This document shows, one piece after another, positions 37,126 through 46,549 of a DNA stretch of 64,000 nt. How positions within the stretch are numbered: position 1 is the stretch's first letter; every line of letters begins with the position of its first letter. The position numbers and the translations under genes are program-made. Source of the stretch: UTCFX2 sp963827155. Lineage in GTDB: Bacteria; Chloroflexota; Anaerolineae; Anaerolineales; UBA4823. The stretch is taken from the NCBI GenBank assembly GCA_963827155.1, contig CAWGZV010000003.1, positions 372,001-436,000 on the forward strand. Direction: 5' to 3'. The notes beneath the pieces are model-generated. The model had not been told where the DNA came from. It ran no database searches and was given only the letters and a program-made list of their open reading frames with translations.

Positions 37126-37128
37126 GGT

Positions 37129-38712
37129 TTACTCGCTCCCCCGGTTTCTGTGCAGGAAGATTTTGCGTTCATAGGACTTCGCCTTCTCGCCTGGATCGGT
37201 CCAGACGATCCGCATCGTGATTTTCTTCAGGTCTTGCTGCCAGTCCTCGATCACGATCAGCGCCTGGTTGTCGGCAGATAACCGCCCTTGCTTCACCATC
37301 TCATCCACGAGGTGCCGTAGAATTTGAACACCCGCTCGAACTCCGGGCAGCCGTAATCCAGCTGCGGGCACATATCCTCCGTGGGTGTGACGCCGACCTC
37401 GTAGCTGCCGGCTTGCAGCTGTTCAAAGGACACTTCTCTCAGCGGACCTACCCCTTCCTCCGGCGCCATATCCTGGATGATGCGCGTGCGCCGGCATCCA
37501 TCTCAATCCCGTATTGCGGCAGCCCCATATAGCTCAGCACCACCAGCACCAGCAGCGCAAAGCACGCCGATCGCGACCGCCCAGGGGCGCTTGACAGGCT
37601 GCGGTACGGGTTGCGGTCGATATACGGCAGGGCTACCAGCACAACCACCAGGATGGTGGGGATGATGATCCCCATCAGGATCTTGTCCCCCAGCTTGAGC
37701 ATGCCCTGCAGCCACCAGAAATACCAGGGCGCTTCCGTATCCAGCGGGGTGGCTTGCGGGTTGGCGATCATTTCCAGCGGGGCATGGTAGCTGAACACCG
37801 TGACCCCCAGCACCAGGATCAGCAGCCCCAGGCTGACCAGAAAAACTTCGATGGTGAAGCAGGTCGGGGATGAAATCGATGCGCTGTTTGGCGGCTTTCT
37901 TACTTCTGGCGAGACGTCGCCTTCTTCGAGCTTGCCGGCAGCGAGATGCCGTGCTCGCGCGAGACTTTGTAGTAGTGGATGCTGATCACCAGGATGGCAG
38001 CCAGCGGCAGCAGCACGACGTGCAGCAGGTAAAAGCGCAGCAGGCCGTTCGCGGCGATATCCGGCGATCCGCGTAGCAGCAGGTTGACCTGGTTGCCGAA
38101 CAGCGGCGCGGCTTCGGCCATGCTGGTGCCCACCGTCACCGCCCAGTACGCCAGCTGGTCCCAGGGCAGCAGGTAGCCGCTGAAGCTCAGGAACATGGTG
38201 ATGCCCAGCAAGACCAACCCGGTCAGCCAGGTAAAGGAGCGCTCTTTCTTGTAAGAGCCGGTGAAGTACGTGCGCAGCATATGCAGCACGGTGAAAATCA
38301 CCATCGCCTCTGCTCCCAGGCGGTGGATATCGCGCAGCATCTGCCCGTAGGGCACGTTGTTCAGCAGGTCGAGGATCGAGGAGTAGGCCTTCTCCGGCGA
38401 GGGCGTGTAGTAAATCATCAGGATCAGGCCGGTGAACAGCTCGACGAAGAAGAAGAAAGCGGTGAAGAAGCCCAGCCGCAAGGTGTGGGTGAGGATGGTG
38501 CTGCCGGCTTCGTAGTAGCGCGGGCGGATGTGAAACAGGAAGCTGGTGGTGTGGACTTTATAGCGCGGGTTGGGCTTCTCGGTCGGCGGGTCGCCGCGCA
38601 TCACGGCGCGCAGCTCATTCAGCCCCAGCCCGGCGGTGATCGCCCGCACCCGGTTGTCTACGGCCTGGAGCGTTTTTTGCCGCATATCATGAAAATTCAG
38701 GGATTTCAGCAT
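37129..38712 (-). CDS. Cytochrome b of a menaquinol:cytochrome c oxidoreductase, with C-terminal extension; frame breaks
   Basis: The N-terminal b-type half is intact: haem-ligand His pairs lie in IHRLGAEAMVIFTVLHMLR and FYLLHVVLLPLAAILVISI plus HYY. The C-terminal half follows after breaks near 37860-37930 (VFLVSLGLLILVLGVTVF, YHAPLEM, and EAPWYFWWLQGMLKL, the Qo-site PEWY region in variant form). After the last helices (VLVVLSYMGLPQYGIEM) a soluble tail of about 120 residues reaches TAA 37129 (EVGVTPTEDMCPQLDYGCP, IVIEDWQQDLKKITMRIV). I read it as one full-length cytochrome b rather than split b6 and subunit IV, but the breaks prevent proof. The tail is unlike the standard family. Confidence 0.78.
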
Positions 38713-38764
38713 AACGAGTTCTCCCTGGGAGTTTGAGTGCCTGGGGGTTCGATAAAGACCCGAT

Positions 38765-39326
38765 CTAGCCGTGAGCCTGGCCGATGATCCGCTTGCCGGT
38801 GTCGACGCGGATCACAGCATCGGGGTCTGCTGGCAGCGGCATCGCCTCGCCAGAATCAGGGGTCTGGGCGAGGATTTCTCCGCTGGCCGGGTCAACGACC
38901 TCCATCACAAAGCGGTCTAGCGAGCGCGGCGCCGGTCCATGGATGTAATCGCCGCTCCTTAGTGAACTGCGAGCCGTGGCACGGGCAGACGAATTTGTCT
39001 TCCTGGTCCACCCAGTTGTACAGGCAGCCCAGATGCGTGCACACTTTGTATAATGCCAGCACCCCCGCTTCGGTGTTCGAGATCCAGATTTTCACCTTGG
39101 GCAGGTTTTCTGGGCCAGCCTGAGTTTCTGGCAGGTCGCTCACAGTCCCGATAGTGATCACGCCGCCAAATTCGCCCTCTTTGAAGCGCGGCATGGCGAA
39201 CAGGTAGGTCAAACCCGCCACGTTAAGGGTGAGAAATCCCAACGAAACCAGCCAGGCGAAGTTCAGGAACTCTCGGCGGTTCACCTTTTTCTGTTCGATT
39301 TGAATTGGCGGCGTCTCCTTGGCCAT
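38765..39326 (-). CDS. Rieske iron-sulfur protein of the bc complex, one frame break
   Basis: About 187 residues. N-terminal membrane anchor (REFLNFAWLVSLGFLTLNV), then the soluble Rieske fold with both [2Fe-2S] loops, CTHLGC and CPCHGS. Near 38955 one extra base diverts the frame; the corrected reading continues GDYIHGPAPRSLDRFVMEV to TAG 38765. It is the first gene of the operon Rieske, cytochrome b, cytochrome c, cytochrome c. ATG 39326 follows GGAGGAG. It takes electrons from menaquinol at the outer face of the membrane. Confidence 0.9.
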
Positions 39327-39379
39327 TCACTCCTCCATTTTATTCAATTCAGATAATAATTCCCTAATTAGTCCGCGGC

Positions 39380-39408
39380 ATTATAGCATATCGAAAATGC
39401 CCGAACAA
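39380..39408 (-). promoter_or_regulatory. Promoter of the bc-complex operon
   Basis: Minus strand: TTGTTC (39408-39403), 17 bp, then TATAAT (39385-39380) with a TGC extended -10. It lies 54 bp before the Rieske ATG. The remaining 120 bp to the divergent gene at 39527 show no other clear element apart from a TATAAT on the plus strand at 39489. Confidence 0.65.
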
Positions 39409-39526
39409 GACATGAAAGAGTCATTAGTCGTCCGCAGCGTGGGTGATTCGTTTATCACCCGTTCTGGCTACTTCGAGTCATCTCAGGGTATAATTTTTGA
39501 CAAAATCTGAGGACGGGGAGGCTTCG

Positions 39527-39898
39527 ATGTCGCTGGTTGAAATCCATGGACGCCTGGGCAACACTGCGCTGTTCTACACCATCATCATGGCTCTCTGGGG
39601 TTTCTGGCGCTTCTACCGCAAAAAAGGAGTGGAAAGCAGCTATTGGGGCGCGGCGCTGATAGCAGTGGTGCTCTATCTGATCCAGGGGCTGTTGGGAGCT
39701 TACCTGTACTTCAGCGGGATCGGGAACCTGACCGGGCATATGATCCATATCTTGTACGGCGTCGTGAGCGTCCTGGTCATCCCGTCCATCTTTGCCTTCA
39801 CCCATGGCGACGAAGGCCGCCGACCGATGCTGGCTTACAGTGCTGGCTTTCTCTTCCTCGTAGGGATTTTGCTTCGCAGCCTTTCCACCGCTGGATGA
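39527..39898 (+). CDS. Small four-helix membrane protein, unknown
   Basis: 123 residues with four membrane helices (NTALFYTIIMALWGFWRFY; WGAALIAVVLYLIQGLLG; IHILYGVVSVLVIPSIFAF; YSAGFLFLVGILLRS). Two His in membrane-proximal spots (EIHGRLG, GHMIHIL) could bind haem or a metal, but no family is recognised. ATG 39527 follows GGGGAGG. It is divergent from the bc operon and 56 bp upstream of the molybdopterin-like gene, so it may belong to electron transport. Confidence 0.7.
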   Translation: MSLVEIHGRLGNTALFYTIIMALWGFWRFYRKKGVESSYWGAALIAVVLYLIQGLLGAYLYFSGIGNLTGHMIHILYGVVSVLVIPSIFAFTHGDEGRRPMLAYSAGFLFLVGILLRSLSTAG

Positions 39899-39954
39899 GT
39901 TTATTCCTTTAATTGCATAAAGTCTTCAATTTCTGAAGGATCTCTCCCAAGAAC

Positions 39955-41847
39955 ATGCGCCCAGCGCTCACCCGACGAGAATTCATCAAGCTTCTCAGCG
40001 CCTCTTCCGCGGCAGCCTTCGCTTCCTCCGCGCTTCAGGGCTGCGGATCGGTCGACCGCGGCCTCCTCCATTCTCAGCTCCACCCCTCAGGCCGGGAAGA
40101 TGATGGTCAAATTTCACAACAGGGTCCCTACATACGGGCGCGGCCTGGCTCTGCCGATTCACGCCAGATCGATCCGGATCAGGCCAGCGACCGACTGGCT
40201 GAATTCCTGGGAGCCTATCCCCCCTATCAGATCGCCTTTCTGCTCGGGCTCTTCCCCGATCATCTCAACCATCTCGTCCAGCTGATTGCACGTCAATTGG
40301 GGGATGCAACCGTCCTGCGATACGACCCCGCGGCTGATCTGGATGGTCGCGTCGCTTTACGAGATGCCGCCCAACGTCTTTTCGGACTGGCGCGCATCCC
40401 GTTATTCGATCCCTCCGGCGCAGACCTGGCACTCTCTTTCGGCGGAGATTTTCGAGAGCCCTGGGTCGTACCCCCGCTTTCCCAGGCTGGCGAGCGGAAT
40501 TATGACCGCTTGGTGAAGTCCCCGAGTGCACATTGGTTGGCGTTGGGCGCCCGGCGACCTTCCAATCACCTGTTCGACGAGTGGATTCCCATCCTCCCGG
40601 GCAGCGAGGGATTAGTAGCCCGCCTCCTGGTTGGATTAGTCTCTGGTGATTCGAATTATAATTCAATCTATGAGCGGGCAGTGTCTTCCAAATCCGGCGT
40701 TGCGCGGCGAGAGCTTGTTCGCCTCGCCCGGCGGATAGAAAAATCCAACCGCCCGCTCGCGGTTCCTGGCGTTTATGCCCTCGGCGCTATGGACTCGACC
40801 GCCGCGGCTTCCTGGATCATGGCTTTGAACCTGATGCATACCGCTCCGCTCGATTCCCCAGGCTTTTTCCTGCCGCCCGAGCCGCCCCTGTATCCGGAGC
40901 TGCCAACCCGCCCTGCCACTGCCGCAGAGCTGAGCGCATTGGCAGGGCGCATCCTTTCCGGTCAGATCAAGGTCCTGGTCGTCCATGGAGTCGACCCGCT
41001 TGCCGCCCTGCCTGATGTTAGCTTATTCGCTAAAGCCTTCCATGCACTGGACCACCTGATCTCGCTTTCGCCTGTAAACGACTCCACCGCCTCATATGCC
41101 GACCTGGTTGTGCCAGACCAGCCTGAAGCATCCTCCTTTGGATATCATCTCCCCCTCTCCAGCTCAGACCGGAGCCTGGTTATGCCGCTCATTCCAGATG
41201 AATTGCCGCCTCCAGGCTGCTGCGCCAGTGGGGAATTCTTGATCGCTGCCCTGGAGAAGACCGGTTTGGGAGCGGCGTTGCCTTTCCATGATTTTCAGGA
41301 TTTTTTGCGCCATTCTATCGACCAGCTGATCGACCGCGGAGGGGAATTTAATCGCCGCGACCCCGATGAGTTCTATCGCCTCTGGCTCCACCAGCGAGGC
41401 TGGCAGCGAACGCGCCCGGTCCGGTTTCCGCCTGTTGCCTTCTGCCGACCATTAGAGATCAATGCTCGGCTTTCGCAAATGGATTCGGAGAATAGGCCCG
41501 GTTCGCTGCCGGTAGCAATCGCCGAGTTGAGTGCTGCCGCATTCAGGCTCCAAATCCTCCCCCCTGACCAGACCGGCGCACACCTCACGGCTTGCGCCGA
41601 GATCCATCCCCTCTCCGCCTTGATTCTGGGGCTCCATTCCGGGAAAAACGTCCGCATCGCTTCGCCCTTTGCGGAGGTCAGCTTGCCGTTGAGGTTGAAT
41701 TTCAATCTGCACCCGCATGCAGTCGTTATTCGGAATTCGGCCGCTCAACATGGGCTGCCTATCGAGCTGCTCAAACTGATCGGGAATTGTGAAACCACAT
41801 CAGGCGCGCTTGCTTATCAGGGAAAGATCGTTCACCTGAAATCCTGA
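39955..41847 (+). CDS. Tat-exported molybdopterin-oxidoreductase-like protein without N-terminal Fe-S motif
   Basis: 630 residues. The N-terminus has a twin-Arg signal (TRREFIKLLSASSAAAF) with a lipobox-like ALQGC. The body resembles the MopB superfamily: VLVVHGVDPLAALPDV, LSPVNDSTASYADLVVPD, and a C-terminal dinucleotide-binding-like domain (IHPLSALILGLHSGKNVRI, HPHAVVIRNSA). The Cys cluster that normally opens these enzymes is absent and I see no clear Cys or Ser ligand for molybdenum, so it may be a cofactor-free homologue such as the ActB-type subunits of quinol complexes. It lies next to the bc operon. Function unproven; the family call is moderate. Confidence 0.6.
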   Translation: MRPALTRREFIKLLSASSAAAFASSALQGCGSVDRGLLHSQLHPSGREDDGQISQQGPYIRARPGSADSRQIDPDQASDRLAEFLGAYPPYQIAFLLGLFPDHLNHLVQLIARQLGDATVLRYDPAADLDGRVALRDAAQRLFGLARIPLFDPSGADLALSFGGDFREPWVVPPLSQAGERNYDRLVKSPSAHWLALGARRPSNHLFDEWIPILPGSEGLVARLLVGLVSGDSNYNSIYERAVSSKSGVARRELVRLARRIEKSNRPLAVPGVYALGAMDSTAAASWIMALNLMHTAPLDSPGFFLPPEPPLYPELPTRPATAAELSALAGRILSGQIKVLVVHGVDPLAALPDVSLFAKAFHALDHLISLSPVNDSTASYADLVVPDQPEASSFGYHLPLSSSDRSLVMPLIPDELPPPGCCASGEFLIAALEKTGLGAALPFHDFQDFLRHSIDQLIDRGGEFNRRDPDEFYRLWLHQRGWQRTRPVRFPPVAFCRPLEINARLSQMDSENRPGSLPVAIAELSAAAFRLQILPPDQTGAHLTACAEIHPLSALILGLHSGKNVRIASPFAEVSLPLRLNFNLHPHAVVIRNSAAQHGLPIELLKLIGNCETTSGALAYQGKIVHLKS

Positions 41848-41856
41848 TCAGATAGG

Positions 41857-42231
41857 TCACATAGAGCTGGCTGCCTGGACTGCTGCCTGGATCAATTTGG
41901 TGATTTCCGGGTTTTCCATCTCAGATCGCGAATACAGCTTCACATGCCGGTGAACCTTGCCCCTCCCTTGCATCAGCCCAGCCGGATCGCTCAATTTCGC
42001 TCCACCCGCAATCCCAAGCATGACATATTCCCGGCGAGGCGTGATCACAAAGACCAGCCCTTTATATCCTTTGGTGTAGCCCAAGCCGATGTTCTCGTCA
42101 TCTACTGTCTCTACCGCTTCAGGGAACGCATGCAGCAGAACCTCGCGTAATCCAAAGCACAGATTCCGGATTTCGGCATCAAATCCGGAAAGCAGTGCTT
42201 CAATTTCCTTTTGTTCTTCGGCAGCCATCAT
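41857..42231 (-). CDS. DUF1801 family protein
   Basis: 124 residues: EIRNLCFGLREVLLHAFPEAVETV, GLGYTKGYKGLVFVITPRR, YVMLGIAGGAKLSDPAGLMQG, GKVHRHVKLYSRSEME. This is the DUF1801 (YdhG-like) fold; the biochemical role is not established. It is convergent with the molybdopterin-like gene, nine bases apart. A weak GGAGA site precedes the two adjacent ATG codons at 42231 and 42228. Confidence 0.75.
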   Translation of the reverse strand: MMAAEEQKEIEALLSGFDAEIRNLCFGLREVLLHAFPEAVETVDDENIGLGYTKGYKGLVFVITPRREYVMLGIAGGAKLSDPAGLMQGRGKVHRHVKLYSRSEMENPEITKLIQAAVQAASSM

Positions 42232-42316
42232 TAAGGATCTCCGCCAATTATTTGGATTGTTCCCTGCTCTGATAATGAAAGCCTCAGATATTTGCGTCCA
42301 TTCTCACGCTCTGAGC

Positions 42317-42817
42317 TTATCCTTCGACAGCACGGAGAAAGTGAATGAGATCAAGGTCTCCAGGTGAATAACCGAAGGCGGTCAGCTCTGCGGCAGCCTG
42401 ACTTCGGTGCTCGGTTCCGTGATTAACGATATGAAGGAGCAGATGCCACAAGACGTTTTTCCTCGTTTCACCCCCGGTCCTTCGATAAGTCACCGGCTCC
42501 TCGAGCGCCTTTTCTGTAAGGCTGCCCAGATAGGCAAGCATATTCTTTTCTTCACGCTGCCACTGAGTTTGAAGGTGTTCCACAGTAGGGAAATCTTCGA
42601 ATTGAAGCAGCGTTGTTGGTGAGCGCTGCTCCTGACAGCGCACTCGCCAGATCCATTCCGCCCCCAGGATGTGGACCAACTCATTGCGGAGGCTGCCGTG
42701 GCCGTAGGTGTGCGGCTCAAGTAACTGCCTGGTGCTCAACCTGGCTGCTTGCTCCAGGATGAGGTCCCTCGCCCAGTAGTTGAAGGAAAAAAGGAAATTA
42801 ATTTCCCCAAGTTTCAT
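42317..42817 (-). CDS. DinB family protein
   Basis: 166 residues of the four-helix DinB/YfiT fold. The metal-site histidines appear in GSLRNELVHILGAEWIW and LLLHIVNHGTEHRSQAA. Members act as thiol-dependent or metal-dependent transferases or are of unknown function. It stands alone between DUF1801 and the serine operon. Confidence 0.82.
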   Translation of the reverse strand: MKLGEINFLFSFNYWARDLILEQAARLSTRQLLEPHTYGHGSLRNELVHILGAEWIWRVRCQEQRSPTTLLQFEDFPTVEHLQTQWQREEKNMLAYLGSLTEKALEEPVTYRRTGGETRKNVLWHLLLHIVNHGTEHRSQAAAELTAFGYSPGDLDLIHFLRAVEG

Positions 42818-42879
42818 CTAAGGTCCTTGTCATGATTAAATGACCGCGGCGAAGATTCATGCTTGTTGAGTTCACTTCA

Positions 42880-44233
42880 TCATGGAATGATCTGGCGGCT
42901 CTCCATATAAAAGCGCTTCTCATGTGCCTCGCCCATCGAGAAGGTTTTTCGGGGCAGGGCGCCGTCCAAAATTACAGTCTTGAACAAGTCATTCTTATCC
43001 ATGCAAGGCAGGTAGAAGCCGCTGTTTCCGGCTTGGCGTCCCAGGCGGGCGAAAGCAGTCAGGCCGTGTACATAGTCAATCTTCACCGCTCCGCCCTCGT
43101 TTAAGAAAACATCCAGGAAATCCTGAAGGCTCCCCACCGCCAGGTTCGAGCTTGGATTAAGGATCTCAACGACCCCGGTCATCGACTCCGTGACGATCCC
43201 AAATACTTGCCCGCTTTCACTCCTCCGGTCGACCTCCTGGGTCATCGAGCGAATATCAGGTGTAGTCGAAAAACGAAATCCTTCGCCAAAATAGTCCTGC
43301 AGCGCCGCCAGGATGTCTCGCTTTAAATTGAACAAAACCCGGTGGATCGGTTCGAATTCCAGGCCTTCGTCGTGGATATTCTCGACCTCCACCAGAGCAT
43401 AGCGGGCTGGGTGGTCCAGCCCGACCTCAGGTTTGATCTTTTCCCAGATGGATTTGGCTGTTGCTAAAGAGTGATTGCCGTCTCCCATGGCGAACAGAAA
43501 GACATTTTCATCTTCGCCGACGCCGAATTTCTGCCTGAATCGCCCCGGCTCGGCTAACGCTTCGAGCGCCCAGATCACCTGTCTTTCCAACTGCGGGTCG
43601 ACGACCCGATAACCCGTCAGATGCCCGCCATTCAGCATCAGGTCGAAATCATAGCATTCGATCAGCTGACCGGTTCTCTTTTCTGCCATCGCTGCGAGCG
43701 GTTCGATCACGCAGCGTTCCGTGTCGTCGATTAAAACAATGATATGCGGCACTTCCAGGGCTGCGTGTTCGCGGATCTTTACGCGCGGGGGCAGTCTCTC
43801 GATGATCGTTCCTTCGGTCGCCCGAATCAGGCTTTGCGAGCCTTTGCGAAAGTCGTATTTTTCCAGATCCAGGCAGAGCATAATTCCCCTGCGGCATCGG
43901 TCTCCAAACTGCCTCTCAACATAGATTATGCCTTCATGAGAGATCAGCAGACCTTGCTCCATGTATTCGATCATGCGCAGGTTTATCGAGCGCGTCCTTT
44001 CCTCCACCTGTGGGCTCCCCAGGTAGAATTCCGGCAGGACCATCCGCAGCGTGGAAGGGCTGTCTCCAACGATCTGCTCGACCCGCTCCCAGTATTCCGG
44101 CTCTGAGGTGTATTGGTCGCAGGCGACAACCGCCCACTTCATCAGGTCGATCCCGGGAGCAGGAAGAAAGACTTGTAGGGATCTGCACCCCGATTTTTGC
44201 GTAGGTCCGCTTCGCGCCAGGCTCAGATTGCAT
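42880..44233 (-). CDS. DUF1015 protein in the serine-biosynthesis operon, one frame break
   Basis: About 450 residues after joining: MQSEPGAKRTYAKIGVQIP, then VFLPAPGIDLMKWAVVACD, typical of the DUF1015 N-terminus. One extra A near 44175 separates them. Further motifs: FLFAMGDGNHSLATAKSIWE, EVENIHDEGLEFEPIHRVL, FFLNEGGAVKIDYVHG-like C-terminal region. ATG 44233 overlaps the SerA stop by one base (TGATG). The same gene order (class V aminotransferase, SerA, DUF1015) recurs in other bacteria, so a role in serine or phosphoserine metabolism, possibly replacing a missing step, is inferred. No serB is in the window. Confidence 0.75.
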
Positions 44234-45138
44234 CAACCCCTCCCTTGATAAAAATCGATCAGTTTTTCTGCCACCTCTGCTCCGATGCGCATCTGAGCCT
44301 CATAAGTCGCTGCCCCGATATGAGGTGAGCCGATCACCTGCTCGAGCGTGAAGAGTTTATGCCCCTGGCAGGGCTCCTGGGCAAAAACATCCAGGGCGGC
44401 GCCGGCTGCTTTACCGCTCAGCAGCGCCTCGTAGAGCGCATCTTCATCGACAATCCCGCCGCGGGCGCAGTTTATGATCCGAACCCCGGTCTTCATCTTG
44501 GCAAAAGCTTCTGCGCCGATCATGTTTCGGGTTTCTTCGGTCAAAGGGAGGTGGAAGGTGATGTAATCCGCCTCTTTCAGCAGCTCGTCCAAAGTGACCT
44601 GCTGCATATTCTCTGGAGCGGTCGCGTAGGGATCGTAGACCACGACCTTCATCCCCAATGCCAGAGCACGCTTGCCGACTTCTTTTCCGATATTCCCGAT
44701 ACCGACGATCCCGACTGTCTTACCCCCAATCTCATCCCCCTCAAATTTCTTTTTCTCCCATTTTCCAGCGCGCATCGATTCGGTGGTCGCCGTTATGGAG
44801 CGAGCGAGTGCAAGCATATAGCCGATCGCCAGCTCTGCCACAGATGCGGAGCTGGAAAGAGGGGTATTCATGACGGTGATCCCTTTGGACCGGGCATAAT
44901 CCGCATCGATGGTATCCAGCCCGACTCCGCCTCGCAAGATAACCTTTAAGTTCGGAGCCAGGTCGATCAGCGGGGCGCGCACTTTCGTGCGGCTGCGCAC
45001 CACCATGCCTTCGTAATCTTTCAACACGCTGTTCAGCTCTTCGGGGGTGATGTCATCGCGCACATCCACCGTCAGTCCTGCGGAGCGCATGCGTTCGACT
45101 GCAGAAGCTTCCATTGGGTCGCAAATGAGGATTTTCAT
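44233..45138 (-). CDS. serA: D-3-phosphoglycerate dehydrogenase, short form without ACT domain
   Basis: 301 residues of the D-isomer-specific 2-hydroxyacid dehydrogenase family. The NAD site is VGIVGIGNIGKEVGKRA; catalytic Arg/Glu/His lie in NCARGGIVDEDAL and PHIGAAT. The length fits type III PGDH without the ACT regulatory domain, hence probably no serine feedback. It lies 4 bp after the aminotransferase and one base before DUF1015. Hydroxypyruvate or glyoxylate reductase is an alternative, but the operon favours serine synthesis. Confidence 0.88.
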   Translation of the reverse strand: MKILICDPMEASAVERMRSAGLTVDVRDDITPEELNSVLKDYEGMVVRSRTKVRAPLIDLAPNLKVILRGGVGLDTIDADYARSKGITVMNTPLSSSASVAELAIGYMLALARSITATTESMRAGKWEKKKFEGDEIGGKTVGIVGIGNIGKEVGKRALALGMKVVVYDPYATAPENMQQVTLDELLKEADYITFHLPLTEETRNMIGAEAFAKMKTGVRIINCARGGIVDEDALYEALLSGKAAGAALDVFAQEPCQGHKLFTLEQVIGSPHIGAATYEAQMRIGAEVAEKLIDFYQGRG

Positions 45139-45142
45139 GGTT

Positions 45143-46213
45143 TTACAGTCCTAAAATATCGTCGATTTGAGCGGTCAGCCACTTCATGTCCGCTAGGGTC
45201 AGGTCTCCCATATGGGCAATCCGGAAACACTTGTCTTTTAAGTCGCCGTAGCCGTTGGATATCATCGCCCCGCGCAGCCCCAGCTCTTTGTTCAGGTCGC
45301 CCACATTGATGCTGCGGGTGTTTTCCACATTCGTGACTGTATTGGACAGGTATCTTTCGTCGCCGTAAAGTCGGAAGTTCTTGCGCGCCCAGGAGCGCGT
45401 ATATTCCGCCATTTCGAGATGGCGTTTCCAGCGATTATCCAGTCCTTCTGCTAAGATGCTGTCCATCTGGACGTTGAGCGCCTGGATCAGGCTGATCGCT
45501 GGTGTGGCGGGGGTCTGGGACTTTTCGTAATGCTTATCCATCATGCTCCAGGCAAAGTAGTGTCCGCGGTTCGGGATCTTCAAGGCTTTCTCGCGCGCCC
45601 GATCGCTGACCGCGCATACCGTCAATCCAGGCGGCAGCGCGAAGCACTTCTGCGTCCCGGCGAAACACACATCCAAACCCCATTCGTCAAACTCGATTTT
45701 GACGCCCGCCATACAGCTCACGGCGTCGACCTGGATGATCACGTCCGGGTATTTCTTGTGGATCATCGCCGCGATCTCCTCGATGGGGTTCATCACGCCG
45801 GTGGCGGTCTCGTTCATCGTTAGACAAATCGCGTCATAATCGCCCTTGCCGAGTGCTGCATCCACTAGGTCAGTAGTGATTGCCTGCCCGGCTGGGACCT
45901 CGAGTTTGTCGCAAGGAACCCCATTATCTGCGACAATTTCATGCCAGCGTTTTGAGAATGCGCCGCAGACGGTGGTCAGCGTGCGTTTCAGGCTGGATTG
46001 GCGGATCGAGCCCTCCATCACTCCGGTGGAAGAGCTTGCAAAAAGGTAGACGCGCTGGTTGGTATACAGCATCTGCTGCAGCTTGGGGGTGACATCTGCC
46101 TGTAATTCCGAGTACTCCTTGGCGCGATGCCCGATCATCGGGACTGCCTGGGCATTCAGGATTTCCTCGCGCACATGGGTTGGACCGGGGATAAATAGTT
46201 TTTTATACATCAT
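45143..46213 (-). CDS. Class V aminotransferase (phosphoserine or serine/alanine-glyoxylate type)
   Basis: 356 residues. PLP Lys in CFAGTQKCFALPPG; N-terminus LFIPGPTHVREEILNA and RAKEYSELQADV, as in alanine:glyoxylate/serine:pyruvate aminotransferases. In this operon it most likely supplies phosphoserine in place of standard SerC, as seen in other bacteria with SerA and DUF1015 nearby. Two adjacent ATG codons (46213, 46210) follow AGGAG; the second has the better spacing. Confidence 0.85.
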   Translation of the reverse strand: MMYKKLFIPGPTHVREEILNAQAVPMIGHRAKEYSELQADVTPKLQQMLYTNQRVYLFASSSTGVMEGSIRQSSLKRTLTTVCGAFSKRWHEIVADNGVPCDKLEVPAGQAITTDLVDAALGKGDYDAICLTMNETATGVMNPIEEIAAMIHKKYPDVIIQVDAVSCMAGVKIEFDEWGLDVCFAGTQKCFALPPGLTVCAVSDRAREKALKIPNRGHYFAWSMMDKHYEKSQTPATPAISLIQALNVQMDSILAEGLDNRWKRHLEMAEYTRSWARKNFRLYGDERYLSNTVTNVENTRSINVGDLNKELGLRGAMISNGYGDLKDKCFRIAHMGDLTLADMKWLTAQIDDILGL

Positions 46214-46392
46214 TTCTCCTGATCAATTTGAAATAATGGGTACGAATTTTTATTCTAGGCTGCGAATAGGTAAACCGTACAGACATTGAAGAACATAATG
46301 CAATAAACCACTTGCCTTTGGAATGGTCAGCAAAGATATTATATCGCTATGCCGATTTTAGTAATCTGCTTCTCAATTTCCCCTTAAATAGC

Positions 46393-46482
46393 TGGCGGAG
46401 AGGGCGGGATTCGAACCCGCGTTCCCTTTCGGGAAACACGCTCTCCAGGCGTGCGCGTCAGGCCAGACTACGCAACCTCTCC
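46393..46482 (-). tRNA. tRNA-Ser (anticodon GGA)
   Basis: Complete cloverleaf on the minus strand. Acceptor GGAGAGG/CCTCTCC with G73 and encoded CCA, anticodon stem CACGC/GCGTG with loop CTGGAGA giving GGA, a long type-II variable arm (TTTCCCGAAAGGGAA) and TTCGAATC in the T loop. It reads UCC and UCU codons. It follows a small hairpin and a TATAAT on its own strand. Confidence 0.95.
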
Positions 46483-46502
46483 ACTGTGGATCGTACTATT
46501 TA

Positions 46503-46532
46503 CTTGTCCGCCCGTAGGCGGACAGGATTATA
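46503..46532 (-). repeat. REP-like palindrome at the tRNA promoter
   Basis: TGTCCGCC-CGTA-GGCGGACA (46505-46524) is a perfect 8-bp hairpin with a 4-nt loop. On the tRNA strand TATAAT (46532-46527) lies immediately upstream of it. It is either the promoter-proximal part of the tRNA transcript or an intergenic palindromic repeat of the kind scattered through many genomes. Confidence 0.4.
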
Positions 46533-46549
46533 CTACAAAACTTTCAGCC

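Noticed and set aside
37900..38712. Stand-alone b6-type cytochrome with separate subunit IV (37448-37813)
   Set aside because: The two pieces connect through frame changes with sensible protein between them, so a single full-length cytochrome b is simpler; kept as an alternative.
30000..41000. Mobile element or prophage as the cause of the many broken genes
   Set aside because: No transposase, integrase, terminal repeats or phage genes were seen, and breaks are single bases in conserved genes.
46503..46526. Terminator of the GH1 gene
   Set aside because: No T run on the minus strand and it lies directly after a TATAAT for the tRNA; more likely a palindromic repeat or leader hairpin.
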